Part shown: piece after piece, positions 12,047 through 23,751 of the stretch | Position numbering within the stretch: position 1 is the first letter of the stretch | How the letters are laid out: the number at the start of each line of letters is the position of its first letter | Assembly: GCA_963556195.1 (NCBI GenBank) | Contig: OY744537.1 | Location: 17,199,274 to 17,263,273 of the forward strand | Direction: 5' to 3' | DNA length: 64,000 bases | DNA from: Sepiola atlantica | Lineage: Eukaryota > Mollusca > Cephalopoda > Sepiida > Sepiolidae | Notes under the pieces: generated by a model | Told to the model about the DNA's origin: nothing | Seen by the model: the letters and a program-made list of their open reading frames with translations, nothing else | The model's database searches: none | Made by a program: the position numbers and the translations under genes

Positions 12047-14191
12047 AAAAAAAACAAAGAAACTAAAAGAGACAAGAGAAAAATGAAAGGCAGTTTACAC
12101 AAAGAAAACTACTTAAAAACCATCTAATAAATTGAAATAGAAGAGATGAAAAGTAACGTGCAATGAAACCATGTCATGATGTGTGAAAAGCAGAACAAGT
12201 AACTAAATTTCTTTTTAGGAAACTCATTCACAGAATGATGCTGATAATGGTTCCTCTGATAGATTGGAATCTGGGTGGGGCAGGTGATGGAATTCTTGCA
12301 GCATTTCAAAAGATGTTTTTTTCACTACTCATAGAAAAAAAAATGCTGATGCATAATTAGCCAAATTCGATCTTATCAAAATAAGTTTTCTATCTTCTTA
12401 CATATAAAATAGAGTCAGTTTCCCCCCCCCTCCCCATGTTTGACCAGAATAGGTAGATAAAAAAGATTTTTATAATCTGTTTCTTCTGTGATTTAAGCTA
12501 AGTATTAATCAGTGTTTTCAAAACAAAAACAAATTCTTCATTCTGTTTTTCCTATTTTAATATTTAATCCTAATCAATATTTCTCCTTGTTTTGGCCATA
12601 AATATTGAAAGGGGGAGCCCCCCCCCCCCTAATTGACACGGGAAAACCATTTCATAGAGTACAGTTTCTAAAAATCACTGTTTCATTATTGTTTTTATAT
12701 TGGTTCAGTAATTTTTAAATTATTTTTCCTTCTTTTATTGGAGTCTCAATCGCCACCTCAGACTTAGGGTGAGTTTTAGGATTAAACGAATGCTGCAAAT
12801 GACAATAATGTTTTACATTTCCCCCCTTTTTTACATATATTTTATTTGTTTTATGTTCTTATGAATGTAAATTGATTTTATTATTAAGACTGTGTACAAT
12901 ATGTATTATTGTATCATGAATAAATAAGCATTTTCTTCAGAAAATGTAAAACAAATTGCATATGTAACAAACATAGCAAATTTTGTAAAAATGATCCAAA
13001 ATTGTTTCTCTGAACATTTTGTTCATAAAGTATTTGATTTTGTAAAATGTTAAATTTGCTTTCTGATTACATTGTCATATTTTCTGTAATCAAGTAGTCA
13101 GTATAAACAAATGGACTCAATATTTAAAAAAAAAAAAAAAATGTGTCTAATCTATGGTGAATAAAGTGATTTTTTTGTGAATCTAGTTCTTTTATATTTT
13201 TGTACTTTTTACATTTGATTTGATGGAAATTAATCAATTATTGTAAGCTGCTTCCTAATAATATGTATAGTTGCTAATTACTGGACATTACTAAGAAATT
13301 TCTTACTAATATTTTTCTCTGTAATTATTATTTAGTAGTAATTTTGGTCTTCACATGTACGCCCCTGAGTCGTGGACCCCAGTCGTATGTTTGCCAGGCC
13401 TGTATTATGGATCGCCTTGGGTGGAAGTCAATAGTTAAGAATGCAAACTACATGAACAATAAAACTTAAATTTTCATATAGTTTTTTTTTTAACATTTAT
13501 ACAATGCGAGTTGTTACATGCAGCAGAACTTTATACATCCGAAGTAAGGGAGTCAAAACCTTTTTGGGGAGTCAGATTTTTAAAAGAGATTGGATTCTTT
13601 TCAGAAGACTCCCCATTCACAAGGTTTTTCGATAGAGATTTTTAAAAATAATTTACATTATCAGGAGTCAGATTATCTTCAGCCAACTCCCATCTCTGAT
13701 AAAAATGCTGAAACTACCAGACTTTAGCCTTAAAATTTGTTAAAAAAAGAAAGAAAATTATTTAGATTTATCAATTAAAGATCTTAAAACATTTAATAAA
13801 AACAACTATTCTTCAACCTTTAAGGACCTTTAAAAATAACCAGATACTAATCTAACATATAAAGTTATCTTGTCAGATTTTCAAAGTCAGACCCAAATAG
13901 CATTTAAGCTGATGAATAAAACTTTTCTGACTAGCCAATTTTCATTTGTTATTGTTATACTGTGTTATTGGCAATTTAATAACGTACTTAGCTACAATTT
14001 ATCTGAAAAATTACTTAGTCCAGCCCAGATGATTGCTAATATGAAACATTTTTTAATAATCACCTAAAAGATAAAAATCAGTAAGGATAACTTTAAAATT
14101 GAAGAATATAATAGGAGTTATCTACCTTAAGTTTAAAAACATGCAAACAAATTAAAAACTGAAATAAATTCACTGCATCCCGGATAGATAG

Positions 14192-14192
<1 letters not shown>
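12047..14192. other. AT-rich DNA, no gene seen
   Basis: C-runs at 12422-12430 and 12620-12629. At 13540-13720 there are scattered GGAGTCA and GACTCCCCAT words that also occur beside the minisatellite at 18561, suggesting remnants of one dispersed family. A 65-codon frame at 13870-14067 (+) has no support. Confidence 0.4.
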
Positions 14193-14248
<56 letters not shown>

Positions 14249-14527
14249 GTAAATCCAACAAAAGATATAAGAGGCAACTAATATCTTTTAATTAGTAAAA
14301 TATCCGGATAAAGACTGAAGCTCAATATACTGGATAGAGCATTAATAGCATAATATAAAATGAAATAATAAAATAAGGTGCAAATCAAATTTTATTATAA
14401 TTCAAAATTCAGGCAAAGTAACTCAAAGTCCTTAACTCATGAGTTTTCAAAGATAATCTTTGCCTGAATTTTGAATTATAATAAAATTTGATTCGCACCT
14501 TATTTCATTATTTCATTTTATATTATG

Positions 14528-14575
<48 letters not shown>
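14193..14575 (+). mobile_element. (TA)n-bounded hairpin element, copy 1
   Basis: A (TA)n tract (14193-14245) is followed by TGAAGTAAATCCAACAAAAG, the marker AGCTCAATATACTGGATAGA, then two inverted arms, 14346-14418 and 14458-14530. These are 73 bp each, identical at about 71 positions, with a 39-bp loop holding ACTCATGAGT. A second (TA)n tract (14529-14575) closes it. The marker and the arm sequence recur at 43658-43990 (inverted), in shorter form at 41882-42199, and at 60223-61306. No coding capacity. Class unknown. Confidence 0.8.
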
Positions 14576-14579
<4 letters not shown>

Positions 14580-17500
14580 GGGATATACTCTACACACACA
14601 TTTATATATAAAAAATTAAAGGTTCATGAAAATTTGATTATGTATTTATGCTGCTTTAATTTAAATTTACATGTTATATCTTAATATGAAACATTTAAAA
14701 AAATCACCTAAAAATAAAAATCAGCAAGGGGATGTCTTTTTTTTTTAATGAAGAATATAATAGTTGTTTAAAGTTTAAAAATGTGAAAACAAATAAAAAT
14801 TTTAAAACAGTGTTTTAGAAGTGGTTTCAAACGATTTAGAAATGTATTTGTCTGTGAAAAAAAAAAAAGAAAAATGAAAAAAAAATGGGTAGAGTCACTC
14901 AAAGGTTAACTGATTTTGTGCAAAAAAGCAAGTATCTCACTTCAACAAAAAACAATCAGTGCATCGCTGAATGTGTTGATAACATGACAGGAAAAATCCT
15001 GTCAAAGATCAAGGCTGATTACTGACAGGGTCACTTAAGTTGCCAACCAGAGAACTCACTTTACACGATTTAAGTAGCAGCAGTAAAAAGGAAGGCTGCT
15101 AGTAAAAGGGTTTCTAATAAAATTTATCAAATATGTCTGCAACGGTGGCAATGAGTAAGTTTTGTTCCAAGTAGACATAAAAAACAAACTAACCGATAAC
15201 AAAGATTAGAAACTACACACTTTAATAGTTTTTACTGGATAGGTTTTCTTCTTCAGAATATTCAACTCAATAGGACTAGATTATGCATAAAGGTTGGCCT
15301 TTTGGCTAGGAACAAAGTGTAGTATCTTTTCTGATGCTACACCTAGTCTATTCTGTCCTCGGTCAGTGAAGGAGAAATCCTTCTAGACTAAGGCAATTTT
15401 AATTTTTGCTCCAATCCAGGGTGCCCCTTCATTAAAAACTGACCTGGTGTCTAACTTTGCCCTCGTGGGGAGACAAGTAAATAGGTACAGAACTAGATTA
15501 TGCTTAAGATACAAAGGATTTAGTGCACCAAAAAAAAAAAAAAAAAAAGGAAAAAAAAAGTACAATCTTTGCATTAATGCACGAGGACAAATGCAGACAA
15601 TGTTATCCAGATTGATACAAAAGTTAAATGGAGAGCATATTAGAAGTGACCCCCCCCAAAAAAAAACAAATAAACAAACAAAAAGCATCTTATAATATAA
15701 GGTGACCAAAAAAGAAATGCCACCCATGAAATCATTAATAAAATTCGCTATCCTTTCTGCAATCCAACCATATTTGGTACAAATGAACTTCAGTCTTTAT
15801 TTTATCGCCATTCAATGATATGCAGGGACACTTTGGTGATTGTCTCATCAGTAGGGGGGGGGGTGATCCTGAATTCGCTTGACACTCAAGGGACATTAAC
15901 CCACAGATTTTATCTGTGGGTCTATCTCAAAGATAATGTCTATCGCAACAATTCCTAGACTATTACTGAAGAGAGCCATCACAACCCAAATCAGTCGGCT
16001 TTCTCATCAACTAGCACTTCTACTATTTGCAACATAAAATCTTCAAAGATTCAGCCAAAAAGGCTTCTCGTGAGTTTATCAAGTCTCCGATGTTGCAATT
16101 TTATGTAACCAGAATGCATAAACTTGTTCCTGTGTTGCAAAGATGTGGTGAGTGTAATGGTTTTCATTTTGATTGATAAAGTCGAGGCTTTTAAGCTGAT
16201 TTATAAGCATTTAAAGTTAGAGGTCCCAAACTGGTATTATTATCAAACCATTATCATAAGTTGAAGAGAATCAGATAAAATAACAAAATTCTCACCAATT
16301 AACTAACTAAAGAGCTCGATTTACTACGATGACTAAAAGGACTTTCACAAATGGTTAAAATTGGTGTAGAACGCATGGATTGTATGTGATAAAATACATT
16401 AAACTCATTTATATGGAAGGATAATCTCCATCGATTAATACATCAACAAAGATTTTTTAGTAACTCTTACTTCACATGAGAATTTTTTTTATAGAAAACC
16501 TTTTCATCAAAAAAAAAAAAAAATTCTGGAGAAAAAGGGTGTTGAAGTGATGAGTGAAATATGAGAACGTAATAATAGAGATGTAATATTTCAGTCAAAG
16601 ATTTAATGACATTCATTTAAAAAAAAAAAAATTGCCTATAAGATTTTGACACTCAATGGAAAAAACCTGCAATTAAAGCCGAAAAATATTGCAACTAAAT
16701 TTGTTAATCTCTTTTCTTTCTTTTGATTTTTTTTTAAGTGTAAATAAAACAATTTTATGACACTTTTACCAGGTTACTCATTTTGTGAGAACAACAGAGG
16801 TTATATATGTATAATTACATCAGCATTTGTTATTTGCATATTTGGACATTTAGTTATTTAAACATTTCTAAAGTTTTTTTGTTTTTTTTTAAAAAGATTT
16901 TCTAAAAATGACATTAGAATTCAGAAAGAAAAAAGCGTGATTCCAAGCCTTTTCCTTGATCTTTTTAGAGTTATGAGAAAAAGGTTGTACTGTTTGGTGA
17001 TAACACTTTCTGCATAGTTCAACTGTTAGATTGGCTGAACAGTTGTCCAGAAGAGAAATGTTGCAGGCTTCAAAAGTAGGCCTCCAGCTGTATAATTGTT
17101 GTAATTTTGACGAGATTAAAACCACTGCCATATTAGTCACTAAAGAAATATGTGGTCTACATATACTGTTGTGTCTATGAAGCACTTTCATTCTTTTAAG
17201 GTTTTATGATTTCCTCGTGAAATTAACTAAAAATATTGAAGCACCATTTTCATGTTTTATTTTTAAGTTGACCATGAACAAGGAACGATTGTAAAATAAA
17301 GATACTCCAGTTTAGTAAACTTAGCATGTCGATTACTCGAAATGAGTTACATACTTAGATGTCTTTACCCAGCTTCATATTCTGACCAAATTTCTTTTCA
17401 TAAATAAGAAAATAATTAAAACTCAACTACCTATAAGAATAACCATCTCCAGATGGTTATTATCATGATGAAACTTAAACTCATTTTTCCTGCTCTTTTT

Positions 17501-18560
17501 TAAAGTCTCCATACACAACTCTTCACATTTATATTCCAAGAAATAAGGATACATTTTTAATGCTATATCCTCCCCTATACACACAAACAAGAACTGTTCA
17601 CAGACAAACAATTTATCCCCCCCCCTTCCCCTCCCCCCAAAATAAAAAAAGTAAAATAAAATAAATAAAAGCAAATCATTTTCTCTGGAAACCTAGTCCC
17701 AGTAAATAATGAATCCTGAATCTTTTAGTCACAAATTTTGAATGATAGTTCACATTTTATTCACGAGAGACAGTGTGTGATCAGGATATGAGGTTAGGTA
17801 AAGAAATCGTTAAGAGATAATTGGACATTATGAAATAAATGTTTGGAATGTGAAATAAATGCTCCAGATCCTAATGTGATGACATTCACTTCACTCTCCA
17901 TCAGAAAAAAAAAAGGTATATAGAACGCTATAATTTGGGGATGGACCTTTTGAACTGTAAAGTAAGCAAAAATAGATTTGAAAAAAAAAAATTTTTTCAT
18001 GCAATTTTAACTTCATGCAAATTATTACATGATTATTATGATTCTTCTTTGCTAATGGCAAACGAATTCCCTATTTAAGATAATTTAAAAAAGAAAAATA
18101 TAACTAAATATTTTTTTCTTTCAAACTTCATGGATAATACTGACTCAGTAGTTAGGATGGTAATGCATCAATTAAATGTTTGTCATTTTTAATCTTACCC
18201 CACACGCTTTCTGTCCGCCTACTCTTTGTTTTTATCTATATAATGAGATAGACAGAAAGCATTATAAAAAATATTTGGTAGATAGAACAACGAGTTTCTG
18301 AACGAGAGACAACTACAAGCATTTAACAGCAGCCACAAATATGTTTCGCTTGAGAAGATGGATTGGGAGAAGAAAAGTCATTCATATTATGCCTTGACTT
18401 TCCTAGAAAAGTGAAGCTTAACTTCCATCCATCCTATGTACATGAAAGTGTGGGTGCAAGAAAAGATAAACCAGAGTAGGGAGTCAGTAATTATTGCAGG
18501 AGACTAGATAGGGAGTTTGAATTATTTCAGACGACTCCCCATCTCAGAGGTGGGAGTTTG
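14576..18560. other. AT-rich DNA, no gene seen
   Basis: A small perfect hairpin, CCCACAGA-TTTTA-TCTGTGGG, lies at 15900-15920. Open frames on the minus strand at 15383-15727, 16889-17191 and 17423-17674 have no splice signals and no domain that I recognise; parts overlap A, T or C homopolymers. Just before 18561 the words GGGAGTCAGTAAT and GACTCCCCATCTC form a loose inverted pair. Confidence 0.4.
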
Positions 18561-18910
18561 AGTCAGAGCCTGTCTGGTAAAACCAGACGCTGCGGAGTCG
18601 GGGCCTGTCTGGTAAAACCAGACGCCGCGGAGTCGGGGCCTGTCTGGTAAAACCAGACGCCGCGGAGTCAGTGCCCGTCTGGTAAAACCAGACGTCGCGG
18701 AGTCAGTGCCCGTCTGGTAAAACCAGACGTCGCGGAGTCCGTGCCCGTCTGGTAAAACCAGACGCCGCGGAGTCAGAGCCCGTCTGGTAAAACCAGACGT
18801 CGCGGAGTCAGTGCCCGTCTGGTAAAACCAGACGCCGCGGAGTCCGTCTGGTAAAACCAGACGCCGCAGAGTCAGTGCCCGTCTGGTAAAACCAGACGCC
18901 GCGGAGTCAG
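18561..18910. repeat. GC-rich minisatellite, 35-bp unit with a hairpin in each of 10 units
   Basis: Ten units, each containing CGTCTGGTAAAACCAGACG or the variant CTGTCTGG...CCAGACG, an 8-bp perfect stem with an AAA loop. Between the hairpins lie linkers such as TCGCGGAGTCAGTGCC or CCGCGGAGTCGGGGCC. One linker (unit 8 to 9) is 9 bp shorter. A typical unit is about 60 percent G+C and holds three to four CpG, in sharp contrast to the surroundings. Hairpin sequence is invariant while the linker varies. Confidence 0.95.
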
Positions 18911-19189
18911 ATGTCAGATTTCAGCTTACACTCAACTATCAAATATTGATCTTGTAAAGTTTTATGACAACCCTGCAATTGCACTTTCAACCATCAATTA
19001 ACAGATTGGTATTTTATTGTGTGGATTCACAAAAAGTAGAAAAGAAATTTCTATTTACTCTAAAGCAAAGATTCCTCAAATGAGGATGCAACACTCAGTG
19101 AGAAGGTACAGTTTAGTTTGGTTGTTTGACAACAAATCAACCTTTTTTTTTTTTAGTTAGTTAATGCTTAAACACAATACACCTACTCA
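18911..19189. other. No gene seen
   Basis: AT-rich spacer between the minisatellite and the SINE-like copy. Confidence 0.4.
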
Positions 19190-19345
19190 GAAATGATTAA
19201 TTGTATACAATTGAACACAAGTGGCTATTTTATCCAGAGCAGGGGGGAGGGGATTCCAAACAGTATTATTTCGTAAATGATCACAATAGATCCAAAAGGA
19301 TTTGAACTCAGTATAGTCAGTTCCATAGACTGTGATAGTATCCAT
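19190..19345 (-). repeat. tRNA-related SINE-like element
   Basis: On the minus strand it contains GAGTTCAAATCCTTTTGGAT, whose GTTCAAATCC fits an RNA polymerase III B box, followed by ATTGTGATCATTTACG and the shared tail CACTTGTGTTCAATTGTATA. The B-box region matches 57395-57520 (GAGTTCAAATCCTACTGGAT), and the tail matches 4480-4570 and about 56320-56350. A convincing A box was not identified, so the tRNA origin is inferred. Confidence 0.6.
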
Positions 19346-19419
19346 TATGCAAATTACACACTTTACAATACGAGAAAGGATCATAAAAATGTGGGGAGGC
19401 TGCAAGTACAATAAAGAAC

Positions 19420-19850
19420 TTCTTTATCATTACCTCCACCAAGGCGGATGTTATGTTTTTGGTCGAGTTCGTTGGTCACTATTTTTGTTTTTGTACAGCC
19501 TCGTGTCCACATCACTTGATCAATCGTCACCAAACATGGTCAAAATATTGGTCATCGTTTTAGAACTGATTTAATTTTTGGATATTAAAGTTCAATGTCG
19601 TGGTCATAGAGAAGGTGAAAGTCACGCGTTTGGCATTAACTTCAGTTCTGTTCATCGTAGAGATCCACTACTTGGCTCATATTCTAGCCAATGAAGTCCC
19701 GCATATTATAACCTTGAAGGTCGAAATTTTTACGGAATTTCAACTTCTGTCATTTTCCAATTTCATGTATGGATCTGACACTATTTGATACAGTGACCAC
19801 AATACAAATTTCAGCCTGATCAAATAAATAGTTTTTGAGTCATTAGCATT
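19420..19850 (+). repeat. Interspersed repeat (ACCAAGGCGGATGTTATG family)
   Basis: Starts around CACCAAGGCGGATGTTATG and runs through GGTCAAAATATTGGTCATCG, AAGGTCGAAATTTTTACGG to about 19850. It is more GC-rich than the flanks and shares its beginning with the fragment at 7655-7810. The open frames at 19332-19788 are broken up and have no recognisable domain. Confidence 0.45.
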
Positions 19851-21351
19851 TCTGTGGCATAACTTTGGGAATACTTCATACAATATGGAGAAGTAAGGCC
19901 CAGATAAGACTTTGGCCAATCCTTACGTTGTCAGGCAAAGGTATACAGTCTCATGACTAACTTATGTTCTTGTTTAATTTTATATTTAAACTCATTCTAG
20001 ATAAGTAATTTCTCATTACTGCAAAAAAGTACAAAACTTTGCAATTGCACATTGGAGGGTAATTCAAAAGCACCATAAAGAATTCACCATTGATCAAGTT
20101 AAATGCTAAATTGGTGTCAATGTACAGACAAGCACAATTTTAAGAGTAATAAATTGTCAACTAAATTGAAATAACTTTTTGCACAGCAGAGAAAGGAAAG
20201 AAATCCTAACAAAACATTTGGATTAGCACTAACAAAGTAGCTGCTATTTTACTTTTGAAGAATTATGAGTCAGAAAAAAAAAAATAAATAATTCTTGTAA
20301 TATTTGAAAATAAGAAAAAAAATTAAAATATTTCGATTGTGTTATATGAACGTACTTTAAAAAATATTTTTGTGTGTTGCAAAAAAAATAAAAAATAAAA
20401 AAAATAATAACAAAGCATTTTAAGTAAATATATTCAAAATTGGAGATATATAAAAAAAAAACAACTTTCTTTCAGTCTAAAAAAAACAAACAATGGATAA
20501 TCCCTGTAAGGGTGTCTGTGCAGGGAACTTACAGTGAAGCAAGGGTTGTGCAATTATAAACTGAACCGACATTACTCAATTCCAGTGGCAAGGCGAAGTC
20601 CAGTACAACTGAAAACAATGCAAGGATAAGCAGAAAAAGTTTTTCCTCCTAGACTAGTTACACAACCAAGGCTTAAGAGTGTAGTCTAACCCAGTATTTA
20701 ATCTATAGCCAGAGGGAGAATATATGAATTCATATCTTTCTCAAGGCTATTAGTAAAAGTGATGCTGTCGCCCCCAACAGAACTCTTTTTGTCTCATTTT
20801 ACTTCAATCGAAGTTCTTAGAAATCAAGGGGCCTCTTCCTGGGGCTAACACTTGATCTCTATATGAGATACATAGATATTCGAATATTCCATTAAAGTTC
20901 TTGTTTACCTGTCAAACGTTGAGTTAGTAAAGAAGTTAAGAACATTAATTTTCCTCTCCCCAATTGACCAGTTAACTATGTTACAGTATATCTTTCTTGT
21001 GGTCTCTTGGTCTTACCGGATTCCAGGATAAGAATTCATCTAGTCTGGTGGAGTATCCAGCTAAGTGCTGTTACTTGAGGTAACATTACTTGGAGAAGGG
21101 GCAACATTCCTCATATTAGTCAGTGTATAGCCCTGTCGAGGGGATCTTATTTGGGCTTTGAATACTATGTTATTTTTAATATTTAGTCAGGGTTTACTTG
21201 TAGAGTGAAGTATCCTCATGTCAGGTTGTCTTGAGAGACCCTTTTACAGAGAGACCGAGAACACTCTAGGATTGTGTCTAGTAGGTAATTCAAACTCTCC
21301 GTAATATATATAGTCTCGGAAGTTTCTCAACCATTAAAACTATATAAAGAA

Positions 21352-21390
<39 letters not shown>

Positions 21391-21547
21391 CAAAACAAAA
21401 AAACCAAAAACTTATAGTCTCAAGTCTTCCAGTGGAAAATCACTCATGTAAGTCAATTTATTTTTTACAGTTATTATATTAGTTAGTTTCTAACACTATT
21501 TTAAGGGATCATCAGTTGTTTACCATGAAAAACTGTTTCGGGAATTT

Positions 21548-21590
<43 letters not shown>

Positions 21591-22584
21591 TACAAATATG
21601 AAAAAGAAGTATGCCTTTGTCACTGCTGGTTTAGTATTATTAGACTGGGTTTGTATTCAGGAGAGCTGGAGAAACGTACAGGATTATCGATTATTAAGGG
21701 CATCCATAGCTAAACAAGTCTTATTTTCATAAATGCATGCATGTAGAGATATGTACACACTAGATGGATGATAACACTGTGTCATATAAAATTAGTTTGA
21801 ATTTCTGAAAGGAAAATTACCTTAAAAAAATATAAATAAATAAAACGTTTTTCTTGATTAAAAAAAAAGAGTAAAGAAAAGTAAAACCTTGAAGTAAATA
21901 CAGGCAAACTGATTTTTTCCAAAATAGTTCCCTAGTACAGTTAAAATAAATATATTTAAAAAAAGAAGTCCTCCAGTATCAACTAAACTCTTGAAAATGC
22001 ATTTTACTGGTTGTTTATTTTAGATGAAGTTGTTCCATGAGTTCTTTTTAATAGTTGCAAAGAAAAAAGGCCATTTGCAATTTTACATAGAGTGTGGGAA
22101 ATTGGTGGAAAGACCTGACGAAACTTTCAATGATGTCAAAATGGCTATCGTATCAAATGGCATCACACAATATAACATTGCTCATAAGTCCATTGGAATT
22201 TTGATCCTTATCACTGCAGTGCTCATCAAAAACTGATTAAATGGTAGTGAGACCGGTCACTCGCAGTAGTTTGTGTTGCTACATAAAACAGTTCAAATTT
22301 AGAGGTTCGTGCTGCAGTCGGTCCCCGTTTGATCTCTGATCTTGATTCTTTTCCAATAGGATCTGATAACATATCAAAAATTGATCAAAATCTGATTATC
22401 CGGCAGTACATATCAGGAAAGTATGCCCATCCAAAATGGCCAATAGCCAAATCATTAAAACTATTCATTACTTGTTCATTAAGCATCTGAAACGAGATTA
22501 TACGATTTTGAAAAATATCAACTTTTATCTGCATTTAATTCCAGGTTAAAAATAAAGTAGATGTAAGAAAAAGGAGGAACATAC
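19851..22584. other. No supported gene; two (TA)n tracts
   Basis: (TA)n tracts at about 21356-21385 and 21552-21585. The stretch 20500-21320 is less AT-rich than the rest and looks like old repeat sequence, but I cannot name it. A 70-codon frame at 22024-22236 (+) begins right after TTTATTTTAG, an acceptor-like sequence, but it has no donor and no domain that I recognise. Confidence 0.4.
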
Positions 22585-22698
22585 CGATCACAGATTTTTC
22601 AATGGACACACAGGGTATAAAATCCCATTTTTCTTGGAAACTAAAACCAAATTGTTTATAGGACAGTATTGTAGCACTCATCTGATCGACATTGAAAT
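22585..22698 (-). CDS. Candidate internal exon, unknown protein
   Basis: Read on the minus strand, an acceptor TTATCTTTTACAG precedes 22698 and a donor GGTATG follows 22585. The 114-bp exon is open in one frame that begins after two bases and ends with one base left over, so it is phase 1 at both ends and skipping it would keep the frame. The product contains FNVDQMSATILSYKQFGFS, then a KWDFIPC block. Codon composition looks coding rather than low-complexity, and the frame has no homopolymers. I do not recognise the protein. No second exon on this strand was found nearby, so it may belong to a gene with long introns, or be chance. Confidence 0.5.
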
Positions 22699-22855
22699 CT
22701 GTAAAAGATAAATAAATATAGTTAAACAAAAATAAGTTAAAATAAAACAAAAAACTTCTCATAATATCCAAATTTAGATATGAGAACAGAATTATAGGTA
22801 CCTTTTTTCACGTTTCACACTTATGTGTATAGAGGTGCACTAAATATACAAACAA

Positions 22856-23092
22856 GTGAATAACTGCAAAAATTTATTGAAAGAGTGGGAAGAAATCTTT
22901 GAAAGAAACCCCCTGCGTCAACTCAATAACATGTGTAGGTACCCCAAACTGAAGAAGACCTGGTTTGAGTGCATACAAAGTGACTTGACTGCTTGCAACA
23001 TGACTGGGATCATCCCTTTAGATCGGATTGTATGGAGAGCAGGTGTGTTGCCCACCCCGGAGTCTGGGACACTTGCAGGACCTTAAATACCA
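22856..23092 (+). mobile_element. Non-LTR retrotransposon ORF C-terminal fragment (family D)
   Basis: One open frame contains LKKTWFECIQSDLTACNMTG and PLDRIVWRAGV, followed by LPTPESGTLAGP. The KTW-EC---D----N and DR--WRAGV pattern marks the end of the ORF2 protein in another class of non-LTR retrotransposons. About 76 codons are free of stops. No reverse transcriptase catalytic region is present. Confidence 0.75.
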
Positions 23093-23751
23093 AAACCGAA
23101 TGATGTAAATGATGCAAGTCAAAATTGTAGGCTAAGGCTCACAAGTTCGTATTTTTCTTAGATTCATATTTACAATGGCATTACACCAGACTGATACAAA
23201 CTCATTTTTCACAAGTTTCAAAAATTTTTTTTTCAGTCACAAATGTTGGTTTTTAAAAAGTAAATTAGGACAGTAATAAAACTGTAGAACTATCTTTAAA
23301 GGGTCAACCTAGGTTGACTAAAGAAACTTCAATCTTTATAAAGTGTTGAAATCTATCGTGACTGAAATTAGATATCATTAAATAAATGAAAAGTATTACC
23401 CATTTGAAACCTTGAAATAAAACTGTTTCTCATGTTATTTTTTTTTTTAACAATACATGAAGTGAAATATCAAGTCTTTTAACAATATCCAATGTTTATT
23501 TTCACCCTAAGAAAAACACTAAATATTTTAGAAAATACATTTTGTTTGGTTTTTACTAAATAAGTTATAATAAACAAATGAAGGAAAATAAATATTTAGA
23601 AAATCAAGCAATTCTGTAGATTCTTTTGCATAAAAAGATTAAATAAGCCCTTAATGTGAAGATAAAAAAAATTAAATAATCGAATTAATAAAAATTAAAA
23701 TATTGTGAATAATGACTTTCTTTTTCATGCAAGGATCTGAAGAGCTGAGGG
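23093..23751. other. AT-rich DNA, no gene seen
   Basis: No feature recognised. Confidence 0.4.

Noticed and set aside
16889..17191. 100-codon minus-strand frame with several Cys and His
   Set aside because: The Cys and His spacing does not fit a known zinc finger, there are no splice signals, and the end runs into T-rich sequence.
18561..18910. CRISPR-like appearance: regularly spaced hairpin repeats
   Set aside because: The spacers are near-identical to each other, not unique, and the context is eukaryotic. It is a minisatellite.
22024..22236. 70-codon frame after an acceptor-like TTTATTTTAG
   Set aside because: No donor, ends in a stop, no recognised domain. Possibly a repeat fragment. 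Kept out of the gene list.
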